Shown here: positions 54,535 through 64,000 of the stretch, in pieces
How the letters are laid out: each line of letters opens with the position of its first letter
How positions within the stretch are numbered: position 1 is the stretch's first letter
Source: JACVRW01 sp963820315
Lineage (GTDB): Bacteria > Actinomycetota > Thermoleophilia > Solirubrobacterales > Thermoleophilaceae
Assembly (NCBI GenBank): GCA_963820315.1
Contig: CAWFZK010000031.1
Span: forward strand, 179,876-243,875
Reading direction: 5' to 3'
Length of the DNA: 64,000 nucleotides
Position numbers and translations under genes: made by a program
The notes under the pieces: generated by a model
What the model was told of the DNA's origin: nothing
The model's database searches: none
What the model saw: the letters and a program-made list of their open reading frames with translations, nothing else

Positions 54535-56223
54535 ATGACACCCGACTACGCGCCAACTCCGGTAGAGGACTTCCTGGATCCCGATCATCCGACGCTCTTC
54601 CCCCGGCTCACGCCCACGCAGATCGAGTACCTGGCGGAGATCGGCACCCAGCTGTCGTTCGCGCGCGGGGACCTCGTTTGGGAGCACGGCCAGCGCGACA
54701 CCCCCCTGTACGTGGTCCTCAGCGGAGCCTTGGACGTCATCGACCAAGCGCCGGAGGGTGACCGCTACTTCACCCAATGCAGGGAGGGGACCTTCGCCGC
54801 CGACATCTCCATGTTCACCGGCGAGCCGACGCTCGCCGCCGGGTTCGCGGCCGAGCCGACATCGCTTGTTGCGCTCCCGCCGGAGGACGTGCGCCGGGTG
54901 GTTGCGACCACGGCCGAGCTCGGCGACCTGCTTCTGCGAACCATGGTCACGCGCCGGGAGTGGTTGCAGGGCCGCGGCTTGGGTCAGCAGCGGCTGATCG
55001 GCTCACGATGGTCGAACGAGGCGTTCACCGTGCGCGAGCTGCTGGAGCGCAACCTCGTTCCCTTCACCTGGCACGACCTCGCCGTCGACGAGGAGAGCAG
55101 GGTCTTGCTCGACGGACTCGGCATCGAGGAGGCCGACTGCCCGGTCCTGGTCCGTTCCGACAGCGTCATCCGGCACGCCACGGTGACCTCGGTCGCCGAA
55201 GAGCTGGGCCTCCGAGCGCAGGTCGACGGCCAGAGCTTCGACGTCGTCGTGCTCGGCGGCGGCCCGGCCGGGCTGGCCGCTGCGGTCTACGCCTCCTCCG
55301 AGGGTCTCAGCACGCTGGTGGTCGAACAATTCGCCCCGGGCGGTCAGGCGGGTACGAGCGCTCGAATCGAGAATTATCTCGGCTTCCCGACCGGCCTTAC
55401 CGGCGCGGATCTCACCCGACGGGCGACACTCCAGGCGCGCAAGTTCGGCGCCGTGATCTCCAGCGTCCACGAAGCGTCTCGGGTCTCGGAGCCGGAGGCC
55501 GGGGGATTGCGCGAGATCCGGCTTGCCGACGGTCAGCGCGTGCGGGGCCGATCCGTGGTCCTGGCCCCGGGTGCGGACTATCGTCGACTGCCGGCGGAGA
55601 ATGCGGATCGATTCGAGGGGCAGGGCCTGTATTACGCCGCGACCCACATCGAGGCCCAGCAATGCTCCATGGACGACGTCGTCGTCGTGGGCGGGGGAAA
55701 CTCCGCCGGCCAGGCGGTGGTCAAGCTCGCCGACCACGCCCGCCAGGTCCACGTCGTTGCGCGGCGAAGGCTCGAGTTGGCGATGTCGCGCTACCTGGTC
55801 GATCAAATCGAGGCCAAGTCGAACGTCCGCGTCTGGTCCGGGTGTGAGGTCCGGGCGCTCGAGGGCGACGAGAAGCTCGAGGCCGTCGTGATCTCGGGTG
55901 CGGGGCCCGATCGCCGCGTCCCGACCGCCGCGGTGTTCGCGATGATCGGCGCCTCGCCGAGGTCCGAGGGGCTCGTCGACTACGTCGGCCAGGACGGCAA
56001 GGGCTTCGTGGTCACCGGCGAGGAGGCACGCCGCCACGCGGACTTCTCCCGACACTGGGACGGGGCGGACCGAGGCCCGCTGATGCTCGAGTGCACGCGT
56101 CGCGGCGTCTTTGCCATCGGCGACGTCCGCACAGGCTCGACCAAGCGCGTTGCGGCGGCCGTGGGGGACGGCGCGCTGGTGGTCCGCTCCATTCACGCCT
56201 CGCTCGATCCCCGCCAAACGTAA
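54535..56223 (+). CDS. cNMP-binding domain / thioredoxin reductase-like FAD oxidoreductase fusion
   Basis: The 562-residue protein starts at ATG 54535. Residues about 15-150 are a cyclic-nucleotide-binding-like fold (LPTQIEYLAEIGTQLSFARGD-like start, LYVVLSGALDVID). About 160-230 resembles a glutaredoxin fold (VPFTWHDLAVDEE and ADCPVLVRSD). About 240-555 is a thioredoxin-reductase-type domain with VVVLGGGPAGLAAAVYASSEG and VVVGGGNSAGQAVVKLA. The redox CxxC of TrxR is absent: the matching segment reads YYAATHIEAQQC. It is therefore an NAD(P)H-dependent flavoprotein with a sensor domain and an unknown acceptor. Confidence 0.85.
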   Translation: MTPDYAPTPVEDFLDPDHPTLFPRLTPTQIEYLAEIGTQLSFARGDLVWEHGQRDTPLYVVLSGALDVIDQAPEGDRYFTQCREGTFAADISMFTGEPTLAAGFAAEPTSLVALPPEDVRRVVATTAELGDLLLRTMVTRREWLQGRGLGQQRLIGSRWSNEAFTVRELLERNLVPFTWHDLAVDEESRVLLDGLGIEEADCPVLVRSDSVIRHATVTSVAEELGLRAQVDGQSFDVVVLGGGPAGLAAAVYASSEGLSTLVVEQFAPGGQAGTSARIENYLGFPTGLTGADLTRRATLQARKFGAVISSVHEASRVSEPEAGGLREIRLADGQRVRGRSVVLAPGADYRRLPAENADRFEGQGLYYAATHIEAQQCSMDDVVVVGGGNSAGQAVVKLADHARQVHVVARRRLELAMSRYLVDQIEAKSNVRVWSGCEVRALEGDEKLEAVVISGAGPDRRVPTAAVFAMIGASPRSEGLVDYVGQDGKGFVVTGEEARRHADFSRHWDGADRGPLMLECTRRGVFAIGDVRTGSTKRVAAAVGDGALVVRSIHASLDPRQT

Positions 56224-56233
56224 ACGAGCTGCT

Positions 56234-57434
56234 TCAGAGCAGCACCGGCCGCGTCGCCTCTATGCGCGCCCGCCGGAAACGGCTGCCCTCGATCCCGCGC
56301 GTCGACAGCTCCAGCCGCAGGATGCCGGTGCTCGTGGTCCCCGGCGAGCCGGCGCCGAACACGAAGTTGCCGAGGCTGTAGGCCACGAGCCGGCGCGGGC
56401 CGACGCTCCGGATCGGCTGCAGCACGTGCGGATGGGCGCCGATCACGGCGGTGGCTCCTGCCGCGAGCGCCTCGTTTGCGAAGGCGCGCTGGCGGCCGTC
56501 CTCGACGGTCGCCCGCTCGATGCCCCAGTGGAAGGTCGCGATCACGACGTCGGCGCGGCGCTTCGCGCGCGCGACGCTCGCGCGGATGTTCTCGGTGGTG
56601 GCCTGCTGGGTGCCGGCGCGATCCGGGCCGGCGAAGAAGGACGCCGGCAGGATGTCCGAGAAGCCGACGAACGCGATCCGCAGCCCGAGCCGCTCGATCA
56701 CACGCGGCTGCGAGGCCGAGGCGAGGCCGCCGCCGGCGCCCACGGCCGACATGCCGTAGCGGCGCACGTACTTGATCGTGTCGAGCATGGCCGCGGTGCC
56801 GTAATCGCCGACGTGGTTGTTGGCGAGGTTGACGACGTCGAAGCCGGCGAAGCGGGCCATGGCCCGCAGCGACGCCGGATGCCCGCGGAAGTTGAACTCC
56901 TTCGGGACCGGGAAGCCGCGCGTCGAGATCGCGCACTCGAGGTTGCCGAAGGCGACGTCGGCCCGCCGCAGCACCGGCGCCACGCTCGTCCACGGATAGC
57001 GCACGCCGAACCTGCCGATGTAGGCGCCGGGCAGATCGCCGAGGTTGACGTCGCCGACCGAGGCGAGCGTGACGTTGCGCGAGCGGACGGTCAGGCGCTT
57101 CGAGGCGCGCCCGTCGACCGCGACGGCCCGGAGCGCATAGCGCGGCCGGATCCGCCCCGGTCGGACCCGACGCTCGAAGGCGCCCTGCGCATCGGCGCGC
57201 GCGCCGGCGAGCGGCCGCCAGCGCGAGCGCAGCCGCACCTCGATCTGGACGCGGCTGCCGGGCGGCGCGGCGCTTCCGGACAGCTCGAAGGCCGTCCCGC
57301 TCGCGACCACCCGCGGTCCGTCCAGGACGAGCGGCGGCGGGGGAGGCAGTGGGGGGCACCTGGCCGGCCGCCGGAGCGGCGGCGGCCAGGAGGCCCGCCA
57401 GGCTCAGGACAAGGGTGCGCCGCACGCGGCGCAC
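56234..57434 (-). CDS. CapA/PgsA-like metallophosphatase-fold protein (frameshifted signal region)
   Basis: The main frame from 57310 to 56234 encodes a CapA-family (PGA_cap) protein: VTLASVGDVNLGD, VAFGNLECAIST, FDVVNLANNHVGDYG, VIATFHWGIE, VIGAHPHVLQP and YSLGNFVFG carry the calcineurin-like metal ligands. Upstream, another frame encodes a signal peptide (RRTLVLSLAGLLAAAAPAAG) from the GTG at 57434 or 57425. The two join if one base is removed from the six-C run at 57352-57357. CapA-like proteins take part in poly-gamma-glutamate or capsule work in some bacteria; here the role is unproven. An Ig-like segment precedes the catalytic domain. Confidence 0.85.
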
Positions 57435-57445
57435 CCTAACCCGTG

Positions 57446-59594
<2,149 letters not shown>

Positions 59595-59753
59595 GTCGTG
59601 ACTGGTCCTCCTGGGTGGTTCCGGGCGAGATCTAAGGTAGCCGCGGCTCGCGCGCGCAGCGTTGTACAGCTGTCCAAAGTTCCCGGCGACCCTTTCGCCC
59701 GCCTGTCAACTTCGTCCAAGACCCGTTCGGGACACGTGCGTACCCTCGGGTGA

Positions 59754-60644
59754 ATGGCCGCCATCGAGCTCAGCGGAGTCGTCAAGCGCTTCGGCGAGAT
59801 CACCGCCGTCGACGGGCTCGATCTCGACGTCCCCGAGGGCACCTGCCTGGGCCTGCTCGGGCCGAACGGGGCCGGCAAGTCGACCACGATGCGCATGCTC
59901 ACCGGGCAGGCGCTGGCGGATGAGGGCTCGATCACGGTGCTCGGCTTCACGCTGCCGGAGGAATCGAAGGAAGCGCGCGCGCAGATGGGGGTCGTGCCGC
60001 AGCTCGACAACCTCGACGTCGACGTGACGGTCGAGGACAACCTCGCGGTGTTCGCCCGGCTCTACCGCGTGCCCGACGTGCGCGACGCGGTCGACCGCGG
60101 CCTCGCGCTCGCCCGGCTCACGGAGCGGCGGCGCGACGAGGTCGACAAGCTCTCGGGCGGCATGCGCAGGCGGCTGCTGCTCGCGCGCGGCCTCGTGCAC
60201 CGGCCGCGGCTGCTCCTGCTCGACGAGCCGACCGTGGGACTCGATCCGCAGATCCGCACGCAGCTGTGGTCGTTGATTGACAGCCTGCGCTCCGAGGGTA
60301 CGACGATCCTGATGTCGACCCACTACATCGAGGAGGCCCAGCGGCTCGCCGACGAGGTCGCCGTGATGACGCACGGCAAGATCGTCGACCGCGGCAAGCC
60401 GGCCGAGCTGATCGAGAAGTACGCGGGGCGCGAGACGGCCGAGGTCTATGGCCCGCCCGATCGGCTCGCCGAGGCGCGCGCGAAGGCCGAGGCGCACGAC
60501 CTGAACGTGCGTCCCGCCGGCCCGGCGATCGCGATCGTCGGCTCCGAGCGAGCGACCGACGGCGCCGTGCCGGAGGACGCGGTCCGGCGCGCCGCGTCGC
60601 TCGAGGACGTGTTCGTGATGCTCACAGGTGAGGAGGCAGAGTGA
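59754..60644 (+). CDS. ABC exporter ATP-binding protein (DrrA/NodI-like)
   Basis: The 296-residue ATPase has Walker A GLLGPNGAGKSTTMRMLTG, VVPQLDNLDVDVTVEDNL, signature LSGGMRRRLLLARGLVH, Walker B LLLLDEPTVGLDPQ and STHYIEEAQRLADEV. The long C-terminal part with LEDVFVMLTGEEAE is typical of the NodI/DrrA type that pairs with an ABC-2 permease. It is divergent from glnN; the 159-base gap has no clear promoter I can name. Confidence 0.92.
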   Translation: MAAIELSGVVKRFGEITAVDGLDLDVPEGTCLGLLGPNGAGKSTTMRMLTGQALADEGSITVLGFTLPEESKEARAQMGVVPQLDNLDVDVTVEDNLAVFARLYRVPDVRDAVDRGLALARLTERRRDEVDKLSGGMRRRLLLARGLVHRPRLLLLDEPTVGLDPQIRTQLWSLIDSLRSEGTTILMSTHYIEEAQRLADEVAVMTHGKIVDRGKPAELIEKYAGRETAEVYGPPDRLAEARAKAEAHDLNVRPAGPAIAIVGSERATDGAVPEDAVRRAASLEDVFVMLTGEEAE

Positions 60645-60681
60645 AGGACGGACCTGCGAACCGGCAGCCATCGGCGGCGTC

Positions 60682-61413
60682 ATGAGCCGCGAGGTCGCGA
60701 ACTTCCGCACCTTCTGGAAGGCGACCACCTTCTCGAGCGTGCTCGAGCCGGTGATCTACCTGCTCGCGTTCGGGCTCGGGCTCGGCGCGACGATCGTCGA
60801 CCGCGTCGACGGGCTCGAGTACGTCGAGTTCGTCGGCACCGGCATGGTCGCCACGGCGGTGATCTTCTCGAGCGCCTTCCCGGCGATGTTCGGCACGTTC
60901 GTCAAGGAGCGCTTCCAGCGCACCTACGACGCGATCCTGGCCGCGCCGGTCGACGTGGAGGAGCTCGTGACCGCCGAGATGCTCTGGATCGCGCTGCGCG
61001 CCGGCTTCTACGGCTGCTTCCCGCTGATCGTGGCGATGCTGTTCGGGCTCGACCCGGCGTGGGGCATGCTGCTCGTGCCGTTCTTCTGCTTCATCACGGC
61101 ACTGGCGTTCGCCGCCTTCGGCATCGCGATCGCCGCCAGCGTGCCGAAGATCGACAGCTTCAACTACGTCACCACGCTCGTGATCACACCGCTGTTCCTG
61201 GTGGCGGGCACCTTCTTCCCGATCGACCAGCTGCCCGAGGGCTTTCAGGTGGCCGCTCAGTTCAACCCGCTGTACCAGCTCGTCGAGCTCGTGCGCGGCG
61301 CGGCGTTCGGGTTCGAGGCGACCGACTTGATTAGAGTCGCAGTGCTGATCGGTTTCGCGGTCGCCCTCTGGCGGGTGGCCGTGAGCCGTATGACCAAGCG
61401 GTTAATCGACTAA
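60682..61413 (+). CDS. ABC-2 type permease (NodJ/DrrB-like)
   Basis: The ATG at 60682 gives 243 residues; a GTG at 60628 overlapping the ATPase gene is an in-frame alternative, and homologues may have a few more N-terminal residues. There are six hydrophobic segments with VLEPVIYLLAFGLGLGA, KERFQRTYDAILAAPVDVEELVTAEMLW and a C-terminal FFPIDQLPEGFQVAAQFNPLYQLVELVRG, all characteristic of NodJ/DrrB-like exporters. With the ATPase it forms an efflux pump of unknown substrate. Confidence 0.9.
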   Translation: MSREVANFRTFWKATTFSSVLEPVIYLLAFGLGLGATIVDRVDGLEYVEFVGTGMVATAVIFSSAFPAMFGTFVKERFQRTYDAILAAPVDVEELVTAEMLWIALRAGFYGCFPLIVAMLFGLDPAWGMLLVPFFCFITALAFAAFGIAIAASVPKIDSFNYVTTLVITPLFLVAGTFFPIDQLPEGFQVAAQFNPLYQLVELVRGAAFGFEATDLIRVAVLIGFAVALWRVAVSRMTKRLID

Positions 61414-61490
61414 CTGTCGAAGCGGCGACCGCGTATTTTCTACGTACGTCGAAGGGCAGTCGCGCCCTCGACCGCCAACCTTCCCACCGG

Positions 61491-62660
61491 ATGCTCCTCC
61501 CCACCGATACCGGCGCCCGCACTCGGGGCGACCTCCTCCTAACCGGGTCGACCGGGTTCCTCGGCATGGAGCTGCTGGCGCGGCTTCTAGAGGACACCGA
61601 TCGCCGGGTGTGGGCGCCGGTTCGGGCGGGGGATGACTCCGAGGCCGAGGCCCGGCTGCGGGCGACGCTGGCGACGCTGCTCCCGGATCCGGGCATGTAT
61701 TCGGAGCGCGTGGTGGCCTTCGCGGCCGACCTCACGCAGCCGCGGCTGGGCCTCGGCGAACGCCGCCGCGACGAGATCGCCGAGCACGTCGGCGAGATCA
61801 TCCACTCGGCGGCATCCGTCTCCTTCACGCTGCCGCTCGAGGAAGCGCGGCAGATCAACCTCGAGGGGACGCGCCGGATGCTCGAGCTCGCCGCCGACTG
61901 CCACGCGCGCGGTGGGCTGACTCGCTACGCCCACGTCTCGACCGCGTACGTCGCGGGTGATCACAGCGGCGACTTCACCGAGCTCGACCGCGACCTGGGC
62001 CAGGGCTTCAACAACACCTACGAGCAGTCGAAGTGGGAGGCCGAGCGGCTCGTAGGCGAGCGCGGCGCCGAGCTGCCGGTGCAGATCTTCCGGCCGAGCA
62101 TCGTCGTCGGCCACGAGCGCAGCGGCTGGACGGCCTCCTTCAACGTGATCTACACGCCTCTGCGGATGTACGCGCGAGGGGCGCTGCCGCTCATCCCGGC
62201 GCGGCGCTCCGCGCCCGTGGACATCGTGCCGGTGAGCTACGTCGCGCGCTCGATACTGGCGCTCGACGACGCCGGTGCGGGGCGCACCTTCAACCTCGTG
62301 GCGGGACCCGACGCGCCGACCATGGGCGAGCTGATCGACCTCACGGTCAGCCACTTCGACGGCCCGCCGATCCGGACCGTCTCGCCGGCGGTCTACCGGC
62401 GCACGATCGAGCCGGTCCTGACCCGGCGCGCCACGCCGGCGCAGCGGCGCTGGATCGAGCAGAGCGCTGTGTTCTTCCCCTACTTCTCGACGGGGATTCG
62501 CTTCCGGGACGACGCGACCAGGGCCGCGCTGGAGCCGCTCGGGGTGCAGGCGCCGGCGCTCGGCGACTACTTCGAGCGGCTGGTCGACTTCGCGGTCGGC
62601 TGCAAGTGGGGCGGGCGCAAGGTGGGCCGCGCCCAGGCGCTCGCGGCCGCCACCGTCTAG
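61491..62660 (+). CDS. SDR-family thioester-reductase/fatty acyl-CoA reductase-like protein
   Basis: The 389-residue extended SDR has LLLTGSTGFLGMELLARLLE, WAPVRAGDDSEAEARLRATL, IIHSAASVSFTLPLEEARQINLEGTRRMLEL, HVSTAYVAGDHSG and the catalytic Tyr-Lys in NNTYEQSKWEAERLV. This pattern matches NAD(P)H-dependent thioester reductase domains and male-sterility-type acyl-CoA reductases. The C-terminal helical part lacks a second catalytic domain. It may reduce an acyl thioester to an aldehyde or alcohol; the substrate is unknown. Its 3' end overlaps the convergent glutamate dehydrogenase gene by 4 bases. Confidence 0.82.
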   Translation: MLLPTDTGARTRGDLLLTGSTGFLGMELLARLLEDTDRRVWAPVRAGDDSEAEARLRATLATLLPDPGMYSERVVAFAADLTQPRLGLGERRRDEIAEHVGEIIHSAASVSFTLPLEEARQINLEGTRRMLELAADCHARGGLTRYAHVSTAYVAGDHSGDFTELDRDLGQGFNNTYEQSKWEAERLVGERGAELPVQIFRPSIVVGHERSGWTASFNVIYTPLRMYARGALPLIPARRSAPVDIVPVSYVARSILALDDAGAGRTFNLVAGPDAPTMGELIDLTVSHFDGPPIRTVSPAVYRRTIEPVLTRRATPAQRRWIEQSAVFFPYFSTGIRFRDDATRAALEPLGVQAPALGDYFERLVDFAVGCKWGGRKVGRAQALAAATV

Positions 62661-64000
62661 GCAGCAGGGTCCTGGCGAGCTGCCTCGAGCAGCTCGCGGA
62701 CCTCACGGACGGCCACGGACAGCGTCGTGATGTCGAAGGTGCGGCCGGCAGCGATGTCCGCAAGCGTCTGCATGCAGCGCCCCGAATCGCGATGCGTCTC
62801 GAGCCAGCCCGCTACGCGTTCCTCGGGCCGCTCGAGCCGCGGTCCCGCGCGCAGCACCTCGGCGGTCAGCTCGCGATGGATCGTGTAGAGGTCGTCTCGC
62901 AGCGCGGCGCGTGCCATCGCCTGCCAGCGGTCCTCGCGCGGGAGCGCGACGATCCGCTCGTGCACCCAGTGCAGGCCGAGGCGGCTGCCGAGCCGGAAGT
63001 GCACGGCCGCCACGGCCTGCACGTCGAGTCCGGCGTCGTCCGCGACCTCGACCACGTCGAGCGCGGCATACATGTGCGGCAGCCCGGCGATGCGCGTCGC
63101 GAGCTCCTCGGGTACGCCGGCCGCGCGCAGCTCGTCGTCGCGGCGAGCGAGTGGCTCCAGGTCGTCGGGGTCGAGAAGCTGCGGCATCTTCTCGTCGAGT
63201 ACCGCCGCCCCCGGGCGGTAGCGCTCGACGGTCGACGCGATGTCCATCGGCGCGCGACGGTTCCGAAGGAGCCAGCGCGAGCCGCGCTCGATCAGGCGCC
63301 TGCCCTCGAGCAGCATCGAGATCTGCACGTCCGCGCGGACCTCGTTGTCGAGCGCCTCGATCGCCCGCCACTGCGGGCGCATCTCGAACACCTCGCGCGC
63401 GACGGCGTAGGCGCGCGCGATCTCCGACGGCGGCGCGCCGGTCTCCTCGTTCAGGCGGAAGGCGAAGGTCGTGCCGCCGCCGTGGAGCATGTTGTTGACC
63501 ACCTGCGTCGCGACGATCTCGCGGTCCAGTCGGTGCGCGTGCATCGGCTCGGGGTAGCGCTCGGGCAGCGGCGGAGGGAAGTAGCCCTCGAGCTCGTCTG
63601 AGAGGTAGGGATCCTCGGGCACGCCCGAGTCGAGCAGCTCGGCGTAGAGGAACACCTTCGAGTAGGCGAGCAGCACCGCCAGCTCGGGCCGCGTGAGGCC
63701 GCGGCGCTCGCGGGCTCGCTCGGCGATCTCCTCGTCGTCGGGCAGCGCCTCGAGCCGGCGGTCGAGCTTCGCGTGCTGCTCGAGCGCGCGGATGAAGCGC
63801 TGGTGGACGTCCAGCATCGAGGGCGCCTGCACCTCGGACATCGAGAGCGTCTCGCTCTGCTCGTAGTTGTCCTTCAGGACGAGGTCGGCGACCGTCTCGG
63901 TCATATCGACGAGCAGGGCGTCGCGCTGCTTGACGGTCATGTCGCCGGCGTCCACGACGGCGTCGAGCAGGATCTTGATGTTGACCTCGCGGTCGGAGCA
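62657..64000 (-). CDS. NAD-specific glutamate dehydrogenase (large, GDH180 type), C-terminal part
   Basis: The frame is open to the right edge, so only the last 447 residues are present. CSDREVNIKILLDAVVDAGDMT at the edge, RDALLVDMTETVADLVLKDNYEQSE, RALEQHAKLDRRLEALPDDEE, RGLTRPELAVLLAYSKVFLYAELLDS and LDREIVATQVVNNMLHGGGTTF are hallmark blocks of the C-terminal region of the about 1,600-residue bacterial NAD-GDH. The enzyme deaminates glutamate to 2-oxoglutarate and ammonia. The catalytic domain with the substrate lysine lies outside the window. Confidence 0.93.
   Translation of the reverse strand, partial: CSDREVNIKILLDAVVDAGDMTVKQRDALLVDMTETVADLVLKDNYEQSETLSMSEVQAPSMLDVHQRFIRALEQHAKLDRRLEALPDDEEIAERARERRGLTRPELAVLLAYSKVFLYAELLDSGVPEDPYLSDELEGYFPPPLPERYPEPMHAHRLDREIVATQVVNNMLHGGGTTFAFRLNEETGAPPSEIARAYAVAREVFEMRPQWRAIEALDNEVRADVQISMLLEGRRLIERGSRWLLRNRRAPMDIASTVERYRPGAAVLDEKMPQLLDPDDLEPLARRDDELRAAGVPEELATRIAGLPHMYAALDVVEVADDAGLDVQAVAAVHFRLGSRLGLHWVHERIVALPREDRWQAMARAALRDDLYTIHRELTAEVLRAGPRLERPEERVAGWLETHRDSGRCMQTLADIAAGRTFDITTLSVAVREVRELLEAARQDPAA

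Noticed and set aside
59595..59753. A promoter or nitrogen-control site between glnN and the ABC exporter
   Set aside because: TTGACA-like boxes occur on the minus strand but no partner -10 at proper spacing and no recognisable GlnR-type site could be defended.

Overview
The window is about 64 kb of very GC-rich, gene-dense bacterial DNA with short intergenic gaps, many GTG starts and 4-base ATGA/GTGA overlaps. Gene content (large NAD-glutamate dehydrogenase, type III glutamine synthetase, ECF41 and SigB/F-type sigma factors, an FTR1-type iron permease fused to a long periplasmic domain) fits a soil-type actinobacterium, possibly Thermoleophilia; that placement is inference and no rRNA or tRNA gene is present to test it. 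No phage, IS element or CRISPR array was seen.

Layout. 1-3319: iron uptake (EfeO/imelysin-like protein, FTR1 permease). 3316-3933: secreted trypsin-like protease. 3930-17283: a LacI regulator and a divergent, tightly packed myo-inositol catabolic operon with its own ABC transporter (iolE, binding protein, permease, ATPase, two Gfo/Idh dehydrogenases, an RmlD-like protein, iolC, iolD, iolB, iolA). 17280-19158: an ECF41 sigma factor behind its epimerase partner gene, with a recognisable ECF41 promoter. 19242-26865: small basic protein, HAD phosphatase, SGNH hydrolase, quinone oxidoreductase, two divergent sulfatase-family genes, asparaginase, GFA-family protein.

26889-49431 is the most interesting part: a dispersed choline/glycine betaine/methyl-group catabolic region. 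It holds a PhnZ/TmpB-like HD oxygenase, a betaine ABC importer, a betaine-aldehyde-type dehydrogenase with an APC permease, a CBS/cNMP/DUF294 protein with a DnaQ-like exonuclease, a GntR/FCD regulator, a MetF-like protein, a membrane Fe-S oxidoreductase with EtfA/EtfB and a dimethylglycine/sarcosine-dehydrogenase-like flavoprotein, an unrecognised protein, a DmdA-like GcvT-family protein and a choline dehydrogenase. Five exact copies of the palindrome TGATATATCA sit just upstream of these transcription units, so they look like one regulon, probably of the GntR protein. I infer a route choline > betaine aldehyde > betaine > dimethylglycine > sarcosine in which the DmdA-like protein may move a betaine methyl group to tetrahydrofolate and the MetF-like protein oxidises the methyl-THF.

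49428-64000: ankyrin protein, TetR regulator with palindromic operator, SigB/F-type sigma factor, a small Fet4-like membrane protein, MFS exporter, a cNMP-binding/thioredoxin-reductase fusion, CapA-like protein, type III glutamine synthetase, an ABC-2 exporter, a thioester-reductase-like SDR, and the C-terminal part of the NAD-glutamate dehydrogenase running off the right edge.

At least eight recognisable genes are interrupted by single small indels, and one more (the inositol permease) by two compensating ones. The even spread over housekeeping and operon genes points to a draft-quality sequence rather than gene decay. A hairpin repeat with compensatory base changes occurs in two convergent intergenic gaps.
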